Source of the DNA: Tritrichomonas musculus
Taxonomy: Eukaryota > Parabasalia > Tritrichomonadida > Tritrichomonadidae
Length of the DNA stretch: 64,000 nt
Direction of reading: 5' to 3'
Assembly (NCBI GenBank): GCA_039105265.1
Contig: JAPFFF010000003.1
Coordinates: 7,378,001 to 7,442,000, forward strand
The notes under the pieces were generated by a model. The model saw only the letters and a program-made list of their open reading frames with translations. It made no database searches and was not told where the DNA came from. Positions 1-9,300 of the stretch are shown here, piece by piece. Numbering within the stretch: position 1 is the first letter of the stretch; each line of letters starts with the position of its first letter. The position numbers and the translations under genes are program-made.

Positions 1-73
1 TAAATAAATATGGGAATTTAAAGTGTAATAAAAATACATTTTATAAAAAATATTTTTATCTGATTTCAACTGT

Positions 74-124
74 ACATTCATAAATGGCGGACGAATGTAT
101 TTATCATGACATGTCATATGAAAA
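74..124 (+). repeat. Dispersed repeat, copy A
   Basis: The copy reads ACATTCATAAATGGCGGAC followed by a segment resembling TTATCATGACATGT. It matches copy B at 233-285 over about 50 bases with a few differences. A shorter inverted copy lies at 466-484. The family and function are unknown; it could be a transposon end or a shared upstream element. Confidence 0.55.
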
Positions 125-232
125 CTATATATATATTTTAATAAATAATGTGTTTTATTTTAATCCATATATTAAAAAATAAAGATTAATATAACCTTAT
201 TTTTTAAAAATTGTTTTTATTTAATTTCATCA

Positions 233-285
233 ATTCATTCATAAATGGCGGACAATGAAAGTTATCATGACATGTTATGCGAAAA
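233..285 (+). repeat. Dispersed repeat, copy B
   Basis: This is the second direct copy of the ATTCATAAATGGCGGAC motif, followed by TTATCATGACATGTTAT. It lies about 160 bases after copy A. Confidence 0.55.
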
Positions 286-465
286 AAAATGAGACTTTAA
301 CTGTTATTCAAATAACAAGTCTTTTGTCTTTTTTATTAGCTTAATACATTGTACATGATATATTTTCATGTTCTACGAATAATTTTTCCCAAAATATCCA
401 ATCTATTGAAGATTTTAACTTTTGACGATTAAAAAAGGTCAAATTTATATCTTCAAATTAAAAGT

Positions 466-484
466 GTCCGCCATTTGTGAATGT
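466..484 (-). repeat. Dispersed repeat, inverted copy C
   Basis: Read on the minus strand this is ACATTCACAAATGGCGGAC, matching the core of copies A and B with one change. The similarity stops soon after the core. Confidence 0.5.
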
Positions 485-691
485 GCAGATGAATTCCAAA
501 ATAAAATATTTCAAATCAAAGCTTATGAAATGAAGAACAAAACTATCTATTTATTTTTTAAAAAAATTAAAATATTATTTTTCTGACATTTTTTTGGCGG
601 TTGATCCCCCTATAATTGAATTGAAAAAGAGTTTCCATACCTTTAATAATAAATATATATATATATAATTTTTTTTTAAGTATATGGTTTA

Positions 692-2671
692 TTATTTTAA
701 GGATCTTGGTTCTGAATATTTTCCAAAGAATTCAATCTCATCAATTTCTAGAAAATGCATACCACTGCAATTATAACTAGGGCCTGTTTGTTCAATTTTA
801 ATGTATTGATAATAAAGTTTATAATCATCTACATTTGGGTGATAAATGGTATACCAAGTTGCATATGCTTCTCTTGGAGTAGTTCCATCGCTCTCATGAT
901 GGTACATTAGTTTATCCCATTTTATGTTATCGTTTGAACCTAAAACTTCAAAATTAATCAAGCAATATTTATCATTTCTTGTATTTTGAATACGCAATTT
1001 ATCAATTTTAACCTTTCTTCGGATGAAATTAAATTTAAGATAGGTATTCTCCACACTTTTGCTTTTATATTTTTGAGATGGACGAATAACGTTATATGGA
1101 TTAGAATCCACCATAACACTGTTTGATTCAATAAACATACGGCTTTCTGTCAGATGGTAACAGATGCCTTCTTTTTCGTCTTCGTCAATGTAGAATACTT
1201 TGCCCGAATCAAGTTTAGGTTTTGTTTTTTCGTGTACTGGTTTCCCTATGATATCATTATCATTTTGGAATTTTTGGCGTAATTTTTCTTCTTCTCGCAT
1301 TCTTTGATTTTCTGCTTCAATTCTTCTTCGATTTTCTTCCTCTCTCCTTCTTCGATTTTCTTCTTCTCGTATTCTTCGACTTTCTTGTTCTGCTTCATAT
1401 CGTCTTCTTCTTTCTTCAGCAACTTCTCGCTTTCTTCTATTTTCTTCTTCTTGCTTTTGTCTCTCTGCTTCCTCTTTTGCTTTCTCCATTCTTTCTGCTA
1501 ATTCTTTTTTATTTATTGAATCTTTGTAAGTGTTGAATTCTGATATCAGTTTTGTTATTTTATTATCTATTGGCTTTTTAATTTCATCATCAATTTTATC
1601 ATCATTAATTTTTAATACATCAACAAAAAAAGAGTGCAAGGCATCCAAATCTTCCAGTTTTTCAATTGAATCAACAAATTTACTTTTATTATCAGAAAAA
1701 TTGTTTTGAATTAAATCCAACAAAATTCCAGGACTACTTATTTTCATTTGTGAAATATTTTTAATTTTGTTTGACCATTTATTCAAATCTTCACCTTTTG
1801 TAATTTGTTTATAAATGTCAGTGATACATTTGACAATTTTATCTGCCTCATTTAATAAATCACTTGTATGACTTAAAAAGCCATTTTCCAAGTAAAGTAT
1901 TGAATCTTTTCCTAATGATAGATTTGGATGAGGGACAATAAATTGACCTTTTTGTATAAATTCTTTTAATCTATTTTTATCATCAAAATCAAACGTTTTA
2001 TTTTCCATGTCTTCTGTTGCAGCAGGAAATACAAATTGTTGTTCCGGATGATTTATGAAGTATTCACACCATTTTTTAGTTATTTGAGTAGAATCTTTGC
2101 GATTTAATTTTTTAATATATTCATTAACTGGTTTACCCATTTCTTCACATGTGATTACTAATCCAACTGCGTTTTTTTCTGATTCAGTTAAATTTGGAAA
2201 CATTGAATCAAACCTTGCTAATAAATCTTGCACTCCTTTACTTCTTTTTGAACCAATTTCACCTGCACGTACGACAATCAAAATTTTAGCGTTGGCTTCT
2301 TTTTTGCTTGAGCATAATACATCATGCGTTGAAAAAGCTCCTTTAATTTCTTGTAGATATCCTTTTGTATCGTCATACCCTGGCGTATCTACAATTGTAA
2401 AATCATTTAATTCATCGACCATTATTCCTGGTATTTCTGTTTCTGACACATTCCCACTACTAATTCCCTCATATTGAAGTACTATTTCCCCATCATCGTC
2501 TACCACTTTAACATTTTTCCCTGTCATAACGCATGAAAGCGATGTCTTACCTGATCCTGTATTTCCAAAAACGATGGCCTGTTTGGATGTTTTAACTTGA
2601 CATTTTTTATTAACCATGTCTACTTTTGTTATCAAAATATGCTTTCTTAGTTCTGGATTTACCTTTGCCAT
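692..2671 (-). CDS. AIG1/GIMAP-type GTPase with coiled coil and discoidin-like C-terminal domain
   Basis: A 659-residue protein counted from the ATG at 2671. The open frame extends two codons further to a TTG, but the ATG follows a TCATTT box. The P-loop GNTGSGKT is at residues 36-43 and the G3 motif DTPG at 95-98, as in AIG1 (IAN/GIMAP/Toc-like) GTPases, which bind GTP and often assemble on membranes. A charged coiled coil rich in Arg and Glu occupies about 385-465. The last 175 residues resemble the galactose-binding/discoidin (F5/8C-like) fold that ends the BTB protein at 23917-25239, including a final EIEFFGK-like strand. Residues 23 to about 435 are identical to the divergent neighbour at 3534, so the N-terminal part was recently duplicated or converted. 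The substrate and cellular role are unknown. Confidence 0.85.
   Translation of the reverse strand: MAKVNPELRKHILITKVDMVNKKCQVKTSKQAIVFGNTGSGKTSLSCVMTGKNVKVVDDDGEIVLQYEGISSGNVSETEIPGIMVDELNDFTIVDTPGYDDTKGYLQEIKGAFSTHDVLCSSKKEANAKILIVVRAGEIGSKRSKGVQDLLARFDSMFPNLTESEKNAVGLVITCEEMGKPVNEYIKKLNRKDSTQITKKWCEYFINHPEQQFVFPAATEDMENKTFDFDDKNRLKEFIQKGQFIVPHPNLSLGKDSILYLENGFLSHTSDLLNEADKIVKCITDIYKQITKGEDLNKWSNKIKNISQMKISSPGILLDLIQNNFSDNKSKFVDSIEKLEDLDALHSFFVDVLKINDDKIDDEIKKPIDNKITKLISEFNTYKDSINKKELAERMEKAKEEAERQKQEEENRRKREVAEERRRRYEAEQESRRIREEENRRRREEENRRRIEAENQRMREEEKLRQKFQNDNDIIGKPVHEKTKPKLDSGKVFYIDEDEKEGICYHLTESRMFIESNSVMVDSNPYNVIRPSQKYKSKSVENTYLKFNFIRRKVKIDKLRIQNTRNDKYCLINFEVLGSNDNIKWDKLMYHHESDGTTPREAYATWYTIYHPNVDDYKLYYQYIKIEQTGPSYNCSGMHFLEIDEIEFFGKYSEPRSLK
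1323..2605 (-). repeat. Left arm of a 1.28 kb inverted repeat (GTPase domain)
   Basis: This segment is repeated in inverted orientation at 3597-4880. The encoded protein is identical and so is the overlapping antisense reading, so the DNA is essentially identical. I see only a couple of mismatches, at the distal coiled-coil end. Identity starts abruptly at the codons for KCQVKTSK. Confidence 0.9.
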
Positions 2672-2683
2672 TGACAAATTATA

Positions 2684-2694
2684 AAATGAAATGA
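2684..2694 (-). promoter_or_regulatory. Initiator-like boxes upstream of the GTPase gene
   Basis: Two overlapping TCATTT boxes on the minus strand lie 13-23 nt upstream of the ATG at 2671. They match the parabasalid initiator consensus (TCA, pyrimidine, T, A/T), which sets the transcription start a few bases before the start codon. The assignment is by motif and distance only. Confidence 0.5.
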
Positions 2695-3430
2695 TTAATT
2701 TTATTGAGATAAAATAATGATTTTGTCTTATAATATTGTCATTAAAAAATAAGACATAAAAAACAAGACAAAACCCCCTACAATTTGATTTTTATGATTA
2801 AATGGAAATTTAATGATTCATTTAATATCTGTAAATGATCTTAATCAAAATATTATTTAGGAACAAAAAAGGTTGATGATCATATTATGAGAAATAATTT
2901 TATTTATAAAACTTTTTTTTCATTTTTTTAAAAATATGTGGACATACACGCTATATGTATACAATATTATTTATATATAGAAAAGATTATTTTTGCATAT
3001 TTACTTTAATATTTATCGCAATTTCATAAAATTGCATTAATCTCTTTCGCATTCATTCTTTCTTTATAAAGTTTTTATTACTTTTTCTAATTTCAGTGTA
3101 TAATATATATGACAATATACTAAGTAAAATGAGTCAACTCTATTTTATGAATGAGTTAGTCAAAATGATCATCACAAATTTTCTTATGTTCTTAAGTTGA
3201 GATTACAAAAAGATATGAATTTTATTATATATACTAAATAACTGGATTTGGTCAGAAGACATTAAATTTTCATTTTCCATTAATTTTTTCACAAATATTA
3301 AATTTTCATACAAAATACGATTTATTATAAAGTGAAAATATTATATTTTGAATATAGCATCACTTTCATATTTTTTTTCCAAGATATAGTTGATTTATTG
3401 AGCCCAATGAAAAATTGTAAACAATTGTAA

Positions 3431-3492
3431 CAAGACATAAAAAACAAGACATAAAAAACAAGACATAAAAAGTAAGACATAAAAAATAAGAC
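3431..3492 (+). repeat. 14-bp tandem repeat
   Basis: About 4.4 copies of CAAGACATAAAAAA, the last ones varied to TAAGACATAAAAAA, end about 40 bases before the start of the plus-strand GTPase gene. A partial copy sits near the other promoter at 2750-2770. Confidence 0.8.
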
Positions 3493-3515
3493 TCTGCTTT
3501 TTCTGATAAATATTT

Positions 3516-3526
3516 TCATTTCATTA
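3516..3526 (+). promoter_or_regulatory. Initiator-like boxes upstream of the second GTPase gene
   Basis: TCATTT at 3516-3521 and TCATTA at 3521-3526 lie 8-18 nt before the ATG at 3534. The position and sequence fit the parabasalid initiator. Confidence 0.5.
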
Positions 3527-3533
3527 ATTGCCA

Positions 3534-5264
3534 ATGACAAAGGTATATCCGAGCCTAAGAATTATTTTGGACATAAAAACAAGAATGGTCGATGAGAAAT
3601 GTCAAGTTAAAACATCCAAACAGGCCATCGTTTTTGGAAATACAGGATCAGGTAAGACATCGCTTTCATGCGTTATGACAGGGAAAAATGTTAAAGTGGT
3701 AGACGATGATGGGGAAATAGTACTTCAATATGAGGGAATTAGTAGTGGGAATGTGTCAGAAACAGAAATACCAGGAATAATGGTCGATGAATTAAATGAT
3801 TTTACAATTGTAGATACGCCAGGGTATGACGATACAAAAGGATATCTACAAGAAATTAAAGGAGCTTTTTCAACGCATGATGTATTATGCTCAAGCAAAA
3901 AAGAAGCCAACGCTAAAATTTTGATTGTCGTACGTGCAGGTGAAATTGGTTCAAAAAGAAGTAAAGGAGTGCAAGATTTATTAGCAAGGTTTGATTCAAT
4001 GTTTCCAAATTTAACTGAATCAGAAAAAAACGCAGTTGGATTAGTAATCACATGTGAAGAAATGGGTAAACCAGTTAATGAATATATTAAAAAATTAAAT
4101 CGCAAAGATTCTACTCAAATAACTAAAAAATGGTGTGAATACTTCATAAATCATCCGGAACAACAATTTGTATTTCCTGCTGCAACAGAAGACATGGAAA
4201 ATAAAACGTTTGATTTTGATGATAAAAATAGATTAAAAGAATTTATACAAAAAGGTCAATTTATTGTCCCTCATCCAAATCTATCATTAGGAAAAGATTC
4301 AATACTTTACTTGGAAAATGGCTTTTTAAGTCATACAAGTGATTTATTAAATGAGGCAGATAAAATTGTCAAATGTATCACTGACATTTATAAACAAATT
4401 ACAAAAGGTGAAGATTTGAATAAATGGTCAAACAAAATTAAAAATATTTCACAAATGAAAATAAGTAGTCCTGGAATTTTGTTGGATTTAATTCAAAACA
4501 ATTTTTCTGATAATAAAAGTAAATTTGTTGATTCAATTGAAAAACTGGAAGATTTGGATGCCTTGCACTCTTTTTTTGTTGATGTATTAAAAATTAATGA
4601 TGATAAAATTGATGATGAAATTAAAAAGCCAATAGATAATAAAATAACAAAACTGATATCAGAATTCAACACTTACAAAGATTCAATAAATAAAAAAGAA
4701 TTAGCAGAAAGAATGGAGAAAGCAAAAGAGGAAGCAGAGAGACAAAAGCAAGAAGAAGAAAATAGAAGAAAGCGAGAAGTTGCTGAAGAAAGAAGAAGAC
4801 GATATGAAGCAGAACAAGAAAGTCGAAGAATACGAGAAGAAGAAAAACGAAGAAGGAGAGAAGAAGAAAATCGAAGAAGGAGAGAGGAAGAAAATCGAAG
4901 AAGGAGAGAGGAAGAAAATCGAAGAAGGAGAGAGGAAGAAAATCGAAGAAGGAGAGAGGAAGAAAATCAAAGAAGTGGATGGGAAGAGAAGAGAAGAAAA
5001 ATGATAGAAATTCAAAAAGAAATTAATAATAAGAAAGAAGAACTTGATCGTCTAAGGAGAAGAAATGATTATTTGGAAAATGAAATTCAACGATCCAGAA
5101 GATGGTTTATATTTGGATTTGCAGTTGAAATAAACCTTAAAAATGAATATGACCGTAATTCTATAGAGATATTTAATCTTACCAAAAGTATTGAAAATCT
5201 AGAATCAGTTTATTTGAACCTCAAATGTCAGAGTTTTCTGGAACCTCAATGCATTATTCAATAA
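3534..5264 (+). CDS. AIG1/GIMAP-type GTPase with expanded RRRREEEN coiled coil
   Basis: A 576-residue protein from the ATG at 3534. The open frame reaches two codons further, to a TTG. The N-terminal 22 residues diverge from the paralogue at 692-2671. The GTPase and helical regions are then identical to it, including P-loop GNTGSGKT and G3 DTPG. The coiled coil contains five RRRREEEN units encoded by 24-bp repeats. After these the protein leaves the paralogue completely: it ends in a further coiled coil and a short unique tail, and lacks the discoidin-like domain. The pair therefore shares one GTPase module with two different effector ends. Function beyond GTP binding is not predictable. The repeat tract is likely to vary in length between isolates. 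Confidence 0.85.
   Translation: MTKVYPSLRIILDIKTRMVDEKCQVKTSKQAIVFGNTGSGKTSLSCVMTGKNVKVVDDDGEIVLQYEGISSGNVSETEIPGIMVDELNDFTIVDTPGYDDTKGYLQEIKGAFSTHDVLCSSKKEANAKILIVVRAGEIGSKRSKGVQDLLARFDSMFPNLTESEKNAVGLVITCEEMGKPVNEYIKKLNRKDSTQITKKWCEYFINHPEQQFVFPAATEDMENKTFDFDDKNRLKEFIQKGQFIVPHPNLSLGKDSILYLENGFLSHTSDLLNEADKIVKCITDIYKQITKGEDLNKWSNKIKNISQMKISSPGILLDLIQNNFSDNKSKFVDSIEKLEDLDALHSFFVDVLKINDDKIDDEIKKPIDNKITKLISEFNTYKDSINKKELAERMEKAKEEAERQKQEEENRRKREVAEERRRRYEAEQESRRIREEEKRRRREEENRRRREEENRRRREEENRRRREEENRRRREEENQRSGWEEKRRKMIEIQKEINNKKEELDRLRRRNDYLENEIQRSRRWFIFGFAVEINLKNEYDRNSIEIFNLTKSIENLESVYLNLKCQSFLEPQCIIQ
3597..4880 (+). repeat. Right arm of the 1.28 kb inverted repeat
   Basis: This arm matches 1323-2605 on the opposite strand. 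The arms lie either side of a spacer of about 1 kb that holds both promoters and both 5' ends. This arrangement favours gene conversion between the copies. Confidence 0.9.
4848..4968 (+). repeat. 24-bp in-frame tandem repeat
   Basis: About five units of a purine-rich 24-mer encode RRRREEEN. The paralogue at 692-2671 has only one to two such units, so the array expanded after the duplication. Confidence 0.8.
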
Positions 5265-5362
5265 AAGAATCTATTAAAATTACTTTTGAACCTAGGTTTA
5301 CAACATAAGGACACACCATAATTTAAATCTGTATAACATTGAACGATCTTAAAATATCAGAT

Positions 5363-5640
5363 TTATGGTTTTTCGAAAGGTATTGATTTTATAGGATCTT
5401 CGTTCAGAAATACTTTCAAAGGTTTCTTCGATATGTAGAAGTCGGATGGATTGAATTCGTAAGGGATGTTCCATCCAATTGAGCTGAATTGACGTCTTTC
5501 GAAGATAACTGCATGAAAAAAGGCCAAATGGAAGGTCAATTGTTTCACAACGGAGTTGTCAGTAGCCATATTGTACTCGTCTGGATTGATTCCGTTGTAT
5601 ATCCGCATAACATTCTCACGCATTCCTTTTGGAATCTCTT
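5363..5640 (-). pseudogene. Dynein heavy chain fragment
   Basis: The minus strand reads about 90 residues typical of the C-terminal half of dynein heavy chains. They include EIPKGMRENVMRIYNGI (compare the family's PPKGLRANLLR), then FHAVIFERRQFSSIGWNIPY and EFNPSDFYIS. In the family these read [31 protein letters not shown]. An in-frame TAA sits just upstream and the fragment soon runs into another stop, where a whole gene would continue for thousands of residues. No ATG is needed because this is an internal piece. It is a relic of an axonemal or cytoplasmic dynein gene, with no promoter or other exons visible. Confidence 0.8.
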
Positions 5641-6321
5641 AGATGAGCTTCGTGCATTGGATAATAAATGCCGATATGAAATTCAAGGTAACTCATTGTG
5701 ACCAAGCACAACTTGAACCTTTCATGAACTTTCATTAGATTCAAGTTGTTGATGATGAAATATAAAAGAGATAATAAAATATAAACTATTGAAAATTAAA
5801 AATTTTACAATTGAAAGATAATTAACAATTGGAATATTTTTTCTGAAATCAAATTACAAAAATAATATCAAAATTCCAGCTACATATATATAATCCTTTC
5901 TGATTTATTTTGAAAATTTAGAACAATATTCCATATTATTTCAAATATCAATTTAAATATTTAAAAATTCTATGAGTTATCACAAAATTAATTGACTTAA
6001 AAAAAAATATTTCTTGAGTATTTTTGCAATATTTTGGTATATATAAATTATATAAATTATATATCATTTATTTCTATTCTTCTTTTAAGCCTATTCCCTT
6101 TTTTCAATAAAAATTTAAAAGTTGAAAGGATGCAAAAATTTTACAAAAATGATCGGAATGGTGAAATTTTAAAGTTTTAAACTTTTTCCGAAATAATAAC
6201 CATTGAATTTTATTTTCTATGAGTTTTTTCAATATTGAAATGTTTACAAAAAAATATGATAGTGGTCCCTTAAATTTATAATTGAATGAAAGTTTTATTA
6301 ATTAAATAAAAAAAATGCGCT
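5641..6321. other. AT-rich intergenic
   Basis: This lies between the dynein scrap and the 3' end of the HECT gene. It is very AT-rich and I see no gene or clear repeat in it. Confidence 0.5.
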
Positions 6322-9300
6322 TTATAAAATTCCAAATTCGCATTCCTGAATTGATAATAATAATTTATCATTCAATTCATTTTCATTTTCATATTCTGGC
6401 AGATCTAATTGATTAAAGCAAGTATGAGCTACACAAAATCTACTCCTATCACCACCAGGTCCGATTGTTATTGGTTTTCCTTTATCGGAGTAATCTTTAA
6501 ATCCGTTAATTGGGACCTGTGAAGAGCCAGTCAAAAACAGAAGAAACTTTGCCAAATTGTCAGGATCCCATTTTGATATTGCAGAAAAGAACATTTCAAT
6601 AACCGGGTGTTCGTCATTATAAGGCTCAGTATAGACGGTATTTTCTCTGAGATCGTTTATATCAATTTCCGGGATTCCACAGATAATCAGATCAAGTTCG
6701 TTAGGAGAGAAGATCCTTATATCTTCATGAGGAATGAGCCAATTAAATCCTTCGATGAAAGCATTAATTTGGCTAATAATTGACTTTCTTAAATGATAAT
6801 TAACGTATAAACTTGCATATTCAACTTTATTTTCGTTATTTACATCAATTTCATCACCATTTTCTTTTAATAAGACAGTCTTTTGGGATCCATATTCATT
6901 AACGTCGATAGTAAAATTCAATTCAAGTGGTTCGACATCTTCATTCAAAATAATTTGCAACGAATTATAAATGCTTTCATCAATGTCACCAATATCTTTT
7001 AATTTTACTTGTTGATGAAGAATTTGTCGACAAAAAGATCGACAAAAATGCGCATTAATACACTGTCCTTGAATTATTGAACGTGCAATGATCTTCCCTG
7101 CAAAATTAAAGAATTCAAGATGTTCTTGATTAATTCCAGAAAATTGATTTGGCTGATAACTTTTGTTTTCATATAATGAAAAAAGAGCGAAATTTGGATT
7201 AAAAATGTCTTTAACAATTAATGTAAACCACTCTTTAGTAAGCCCTCCCATATCAATTCCTGATTCACCTTTAAATTTAACCTCAATGTCATAAAGCCAT
7301 TCATCATATGATTTATCATTCAAAATTTGATATGAATCAACAAGAACATTTGATCGATTGACACTAATTTCCAATCTTTCATTTCTATCTATTTTGTCCT
7401 TCATTTTTGAATGGAAAAATGATAACCGTTTTTCAAAACTAACCAATTCTGGGAAGTCTTTCAAAAATTTCACTTTTTCAAAGTACTCTTCATTGTTGGT
7501 CACAATTTCATTCAAAAATAACCTATGTTGCCCATACAAATTCCAAAAAAATGGATCACTTTCAGTAAGATTTTGTGGGGCTTGCCTTAAAATGGTCTGA
7601 TTGGCAGCTTGTGATAATAATTGGATTCGATTAGATGTAAATGACATCGTGAAATCAATTTCATCAAGTGGAATAATCAGTTGATTCTCTTGCCTTTTCG
7701 GAGCTAGAATATTTAATAAGTCAAAAATAAAGTCAAGCGTCTCTTCATTTTTATTTTTTTTATACTTTTTTATAGAATCGTTCAAAATTTCAGCTGAAAC
7801 GTCATTCATGGATTTAATTAAAGAAGGATCAATTTGCAATATTAATTTAAATGTCTGGGTCGATATTTTTTTCTTAGATTTAAATTGTTTTTCAAGAGCA
7901 TTGATAATATATTTTTCAATACTTGAATCAAAATTATTATTACCAATTTTTTGGTATAATTCTAAAGCTTGGCCAAAAAGTTTTGGATGTTTTAAAATGG
8001 AAACTACCAAAACATTTGCATTTGCTGGAAGATCATCAATATCTAATAAAATTGATGATAAGACTGAAAGGAAATTAACATCTTCACTATATTCAGGAGA
8101 AATTCCTATATTTATTAAACTATTGATAATATTTCCAGAACCATGATAATTTTGAAAGATATCAGCAGATCTAGCAAAATCTAATAATTTCGTTACTAAT
8201 TCAATATCATCTCTATTTTCGTTGATATAAATATTAATTGAATCAATAAAATTGGCCATAAAAGCTTTTTTCTTAGAAAGAACGTTAATTAATGCAATTA
8301 TTGAGTTTTTGTGAGAATCATCATTTGACACAATTTTTTCAATTAAAAAAGAAAACAAATTTTCCAAACAAAAAATATTAGTAAAATATAAATCAACATC
8401 TAAACTATCATTATCATAATCTTCATCATCAGATTTATCATATGAATAGTCCAATTCAAAAAGTTTTTGATAAACGTTAGTCAACTTTTTCTTATGCTCA
8501 ATTAGACATGGAAAAGTTTTCTTTTTGATTACCCACTTGTAAATCCAGTTTGGCTGTTTTGCGCAAAAACGGATATTTTGAACTTTGTATGTATCAGGAA
8601 TGTTTTTTGTAAATTGGCTTTTGTCAGAATATTTCATTTCATAATGCGTTAGAATTTGAACTAAAATATGCTGAAACTTTTCATTATTTGAATTGCCATT
8701 CAAATTTTCTGATATATAAAACGGTTTAATTTTTCCAATTTCATCAATAAAATCTGATATTTCATCGTTGTTTACATCAGGAAGTTCAATGTCTTTTAAT
8801 TTTACTGGATGAATTGTTGTTGATCCATTGAATAAAAGAGAAAATGGATTTTTAGCTTTCGACATTTCATCAACTAAAATCAATTTTCTTTTATGTTCTA
8901 AATTTAGCAACAATTCATAAAATTTTGCTAAAAAATTAAAAATAATATTTTGAATATCTTTAGACACATTTTTTGAAAGAAGTTTGCTTACAATGCCTGG
9001 GAAATCATATTTAATTGACAATGCAAGCATTGCATTACTAACTTTTTTAGTATTGAAAAGTGAAGTGAGAATATAAACTATTGAAATTAGTTGAGAAGGT
9101 GAAAAAGTTAAAATTTTTGTAAAGACCCATGGAACAAAAGAATCTAGAATATCAACTGAATACAATAAAGAATGAAGAAAATAAAATACAGAAAGAGAAA
9201 CCTTCAAATCCTCACAAATCGGTGACTTTTCAAAAAGTAATGAAAATGAATCAAGTTTTGAAATAATTTTTGTGAACAACTTTGAATGATTGTTTGCGAA

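Larger units (their letters stand above)
1..691. other. AT-rich intergenic with a dispersed ATGGCGGAC repeat
   Basis: There is no gene here. The stretch is AT-rich but carries three copies of a less AT-rich motif around AAATGGCGGAC, two direct and one inverted, listed separately. A related GGCGG followed by a CCCCC run lies near 596-612. The 3' end of the GTPase gene on the minus strand begins at 692. Confidence 0.6.
2672..3533. other. Divergent intergenic region between the two GTPase genes
   Basis: These 862 bases separate two start codons that face away from each other, so both promoters should lie here. The sequence is AT-rich with no credible ORF. A short AAGACATAAAAAAC motif occurs 1.7 times at 2750-2770 and again as a tandem array at 3431-3492, in the same orientation. 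Confidence 0.6.

Noticed and set aside
1304-1501. Phe/Ser-rich open frame antisense to the GTPase coiled coil (also 4701-5015)
   Set aside because: It is a mirror of the Glu/Arg repeat on the other strand; no initiation context and no family.
3725-4105. 126-codon frame antisense to the GTPase domain, duplicated at 2097-2477
   Set aside because: It is conserved only because the underlying DNA is duplicated. I used it just as evidence of nucleotide identity.
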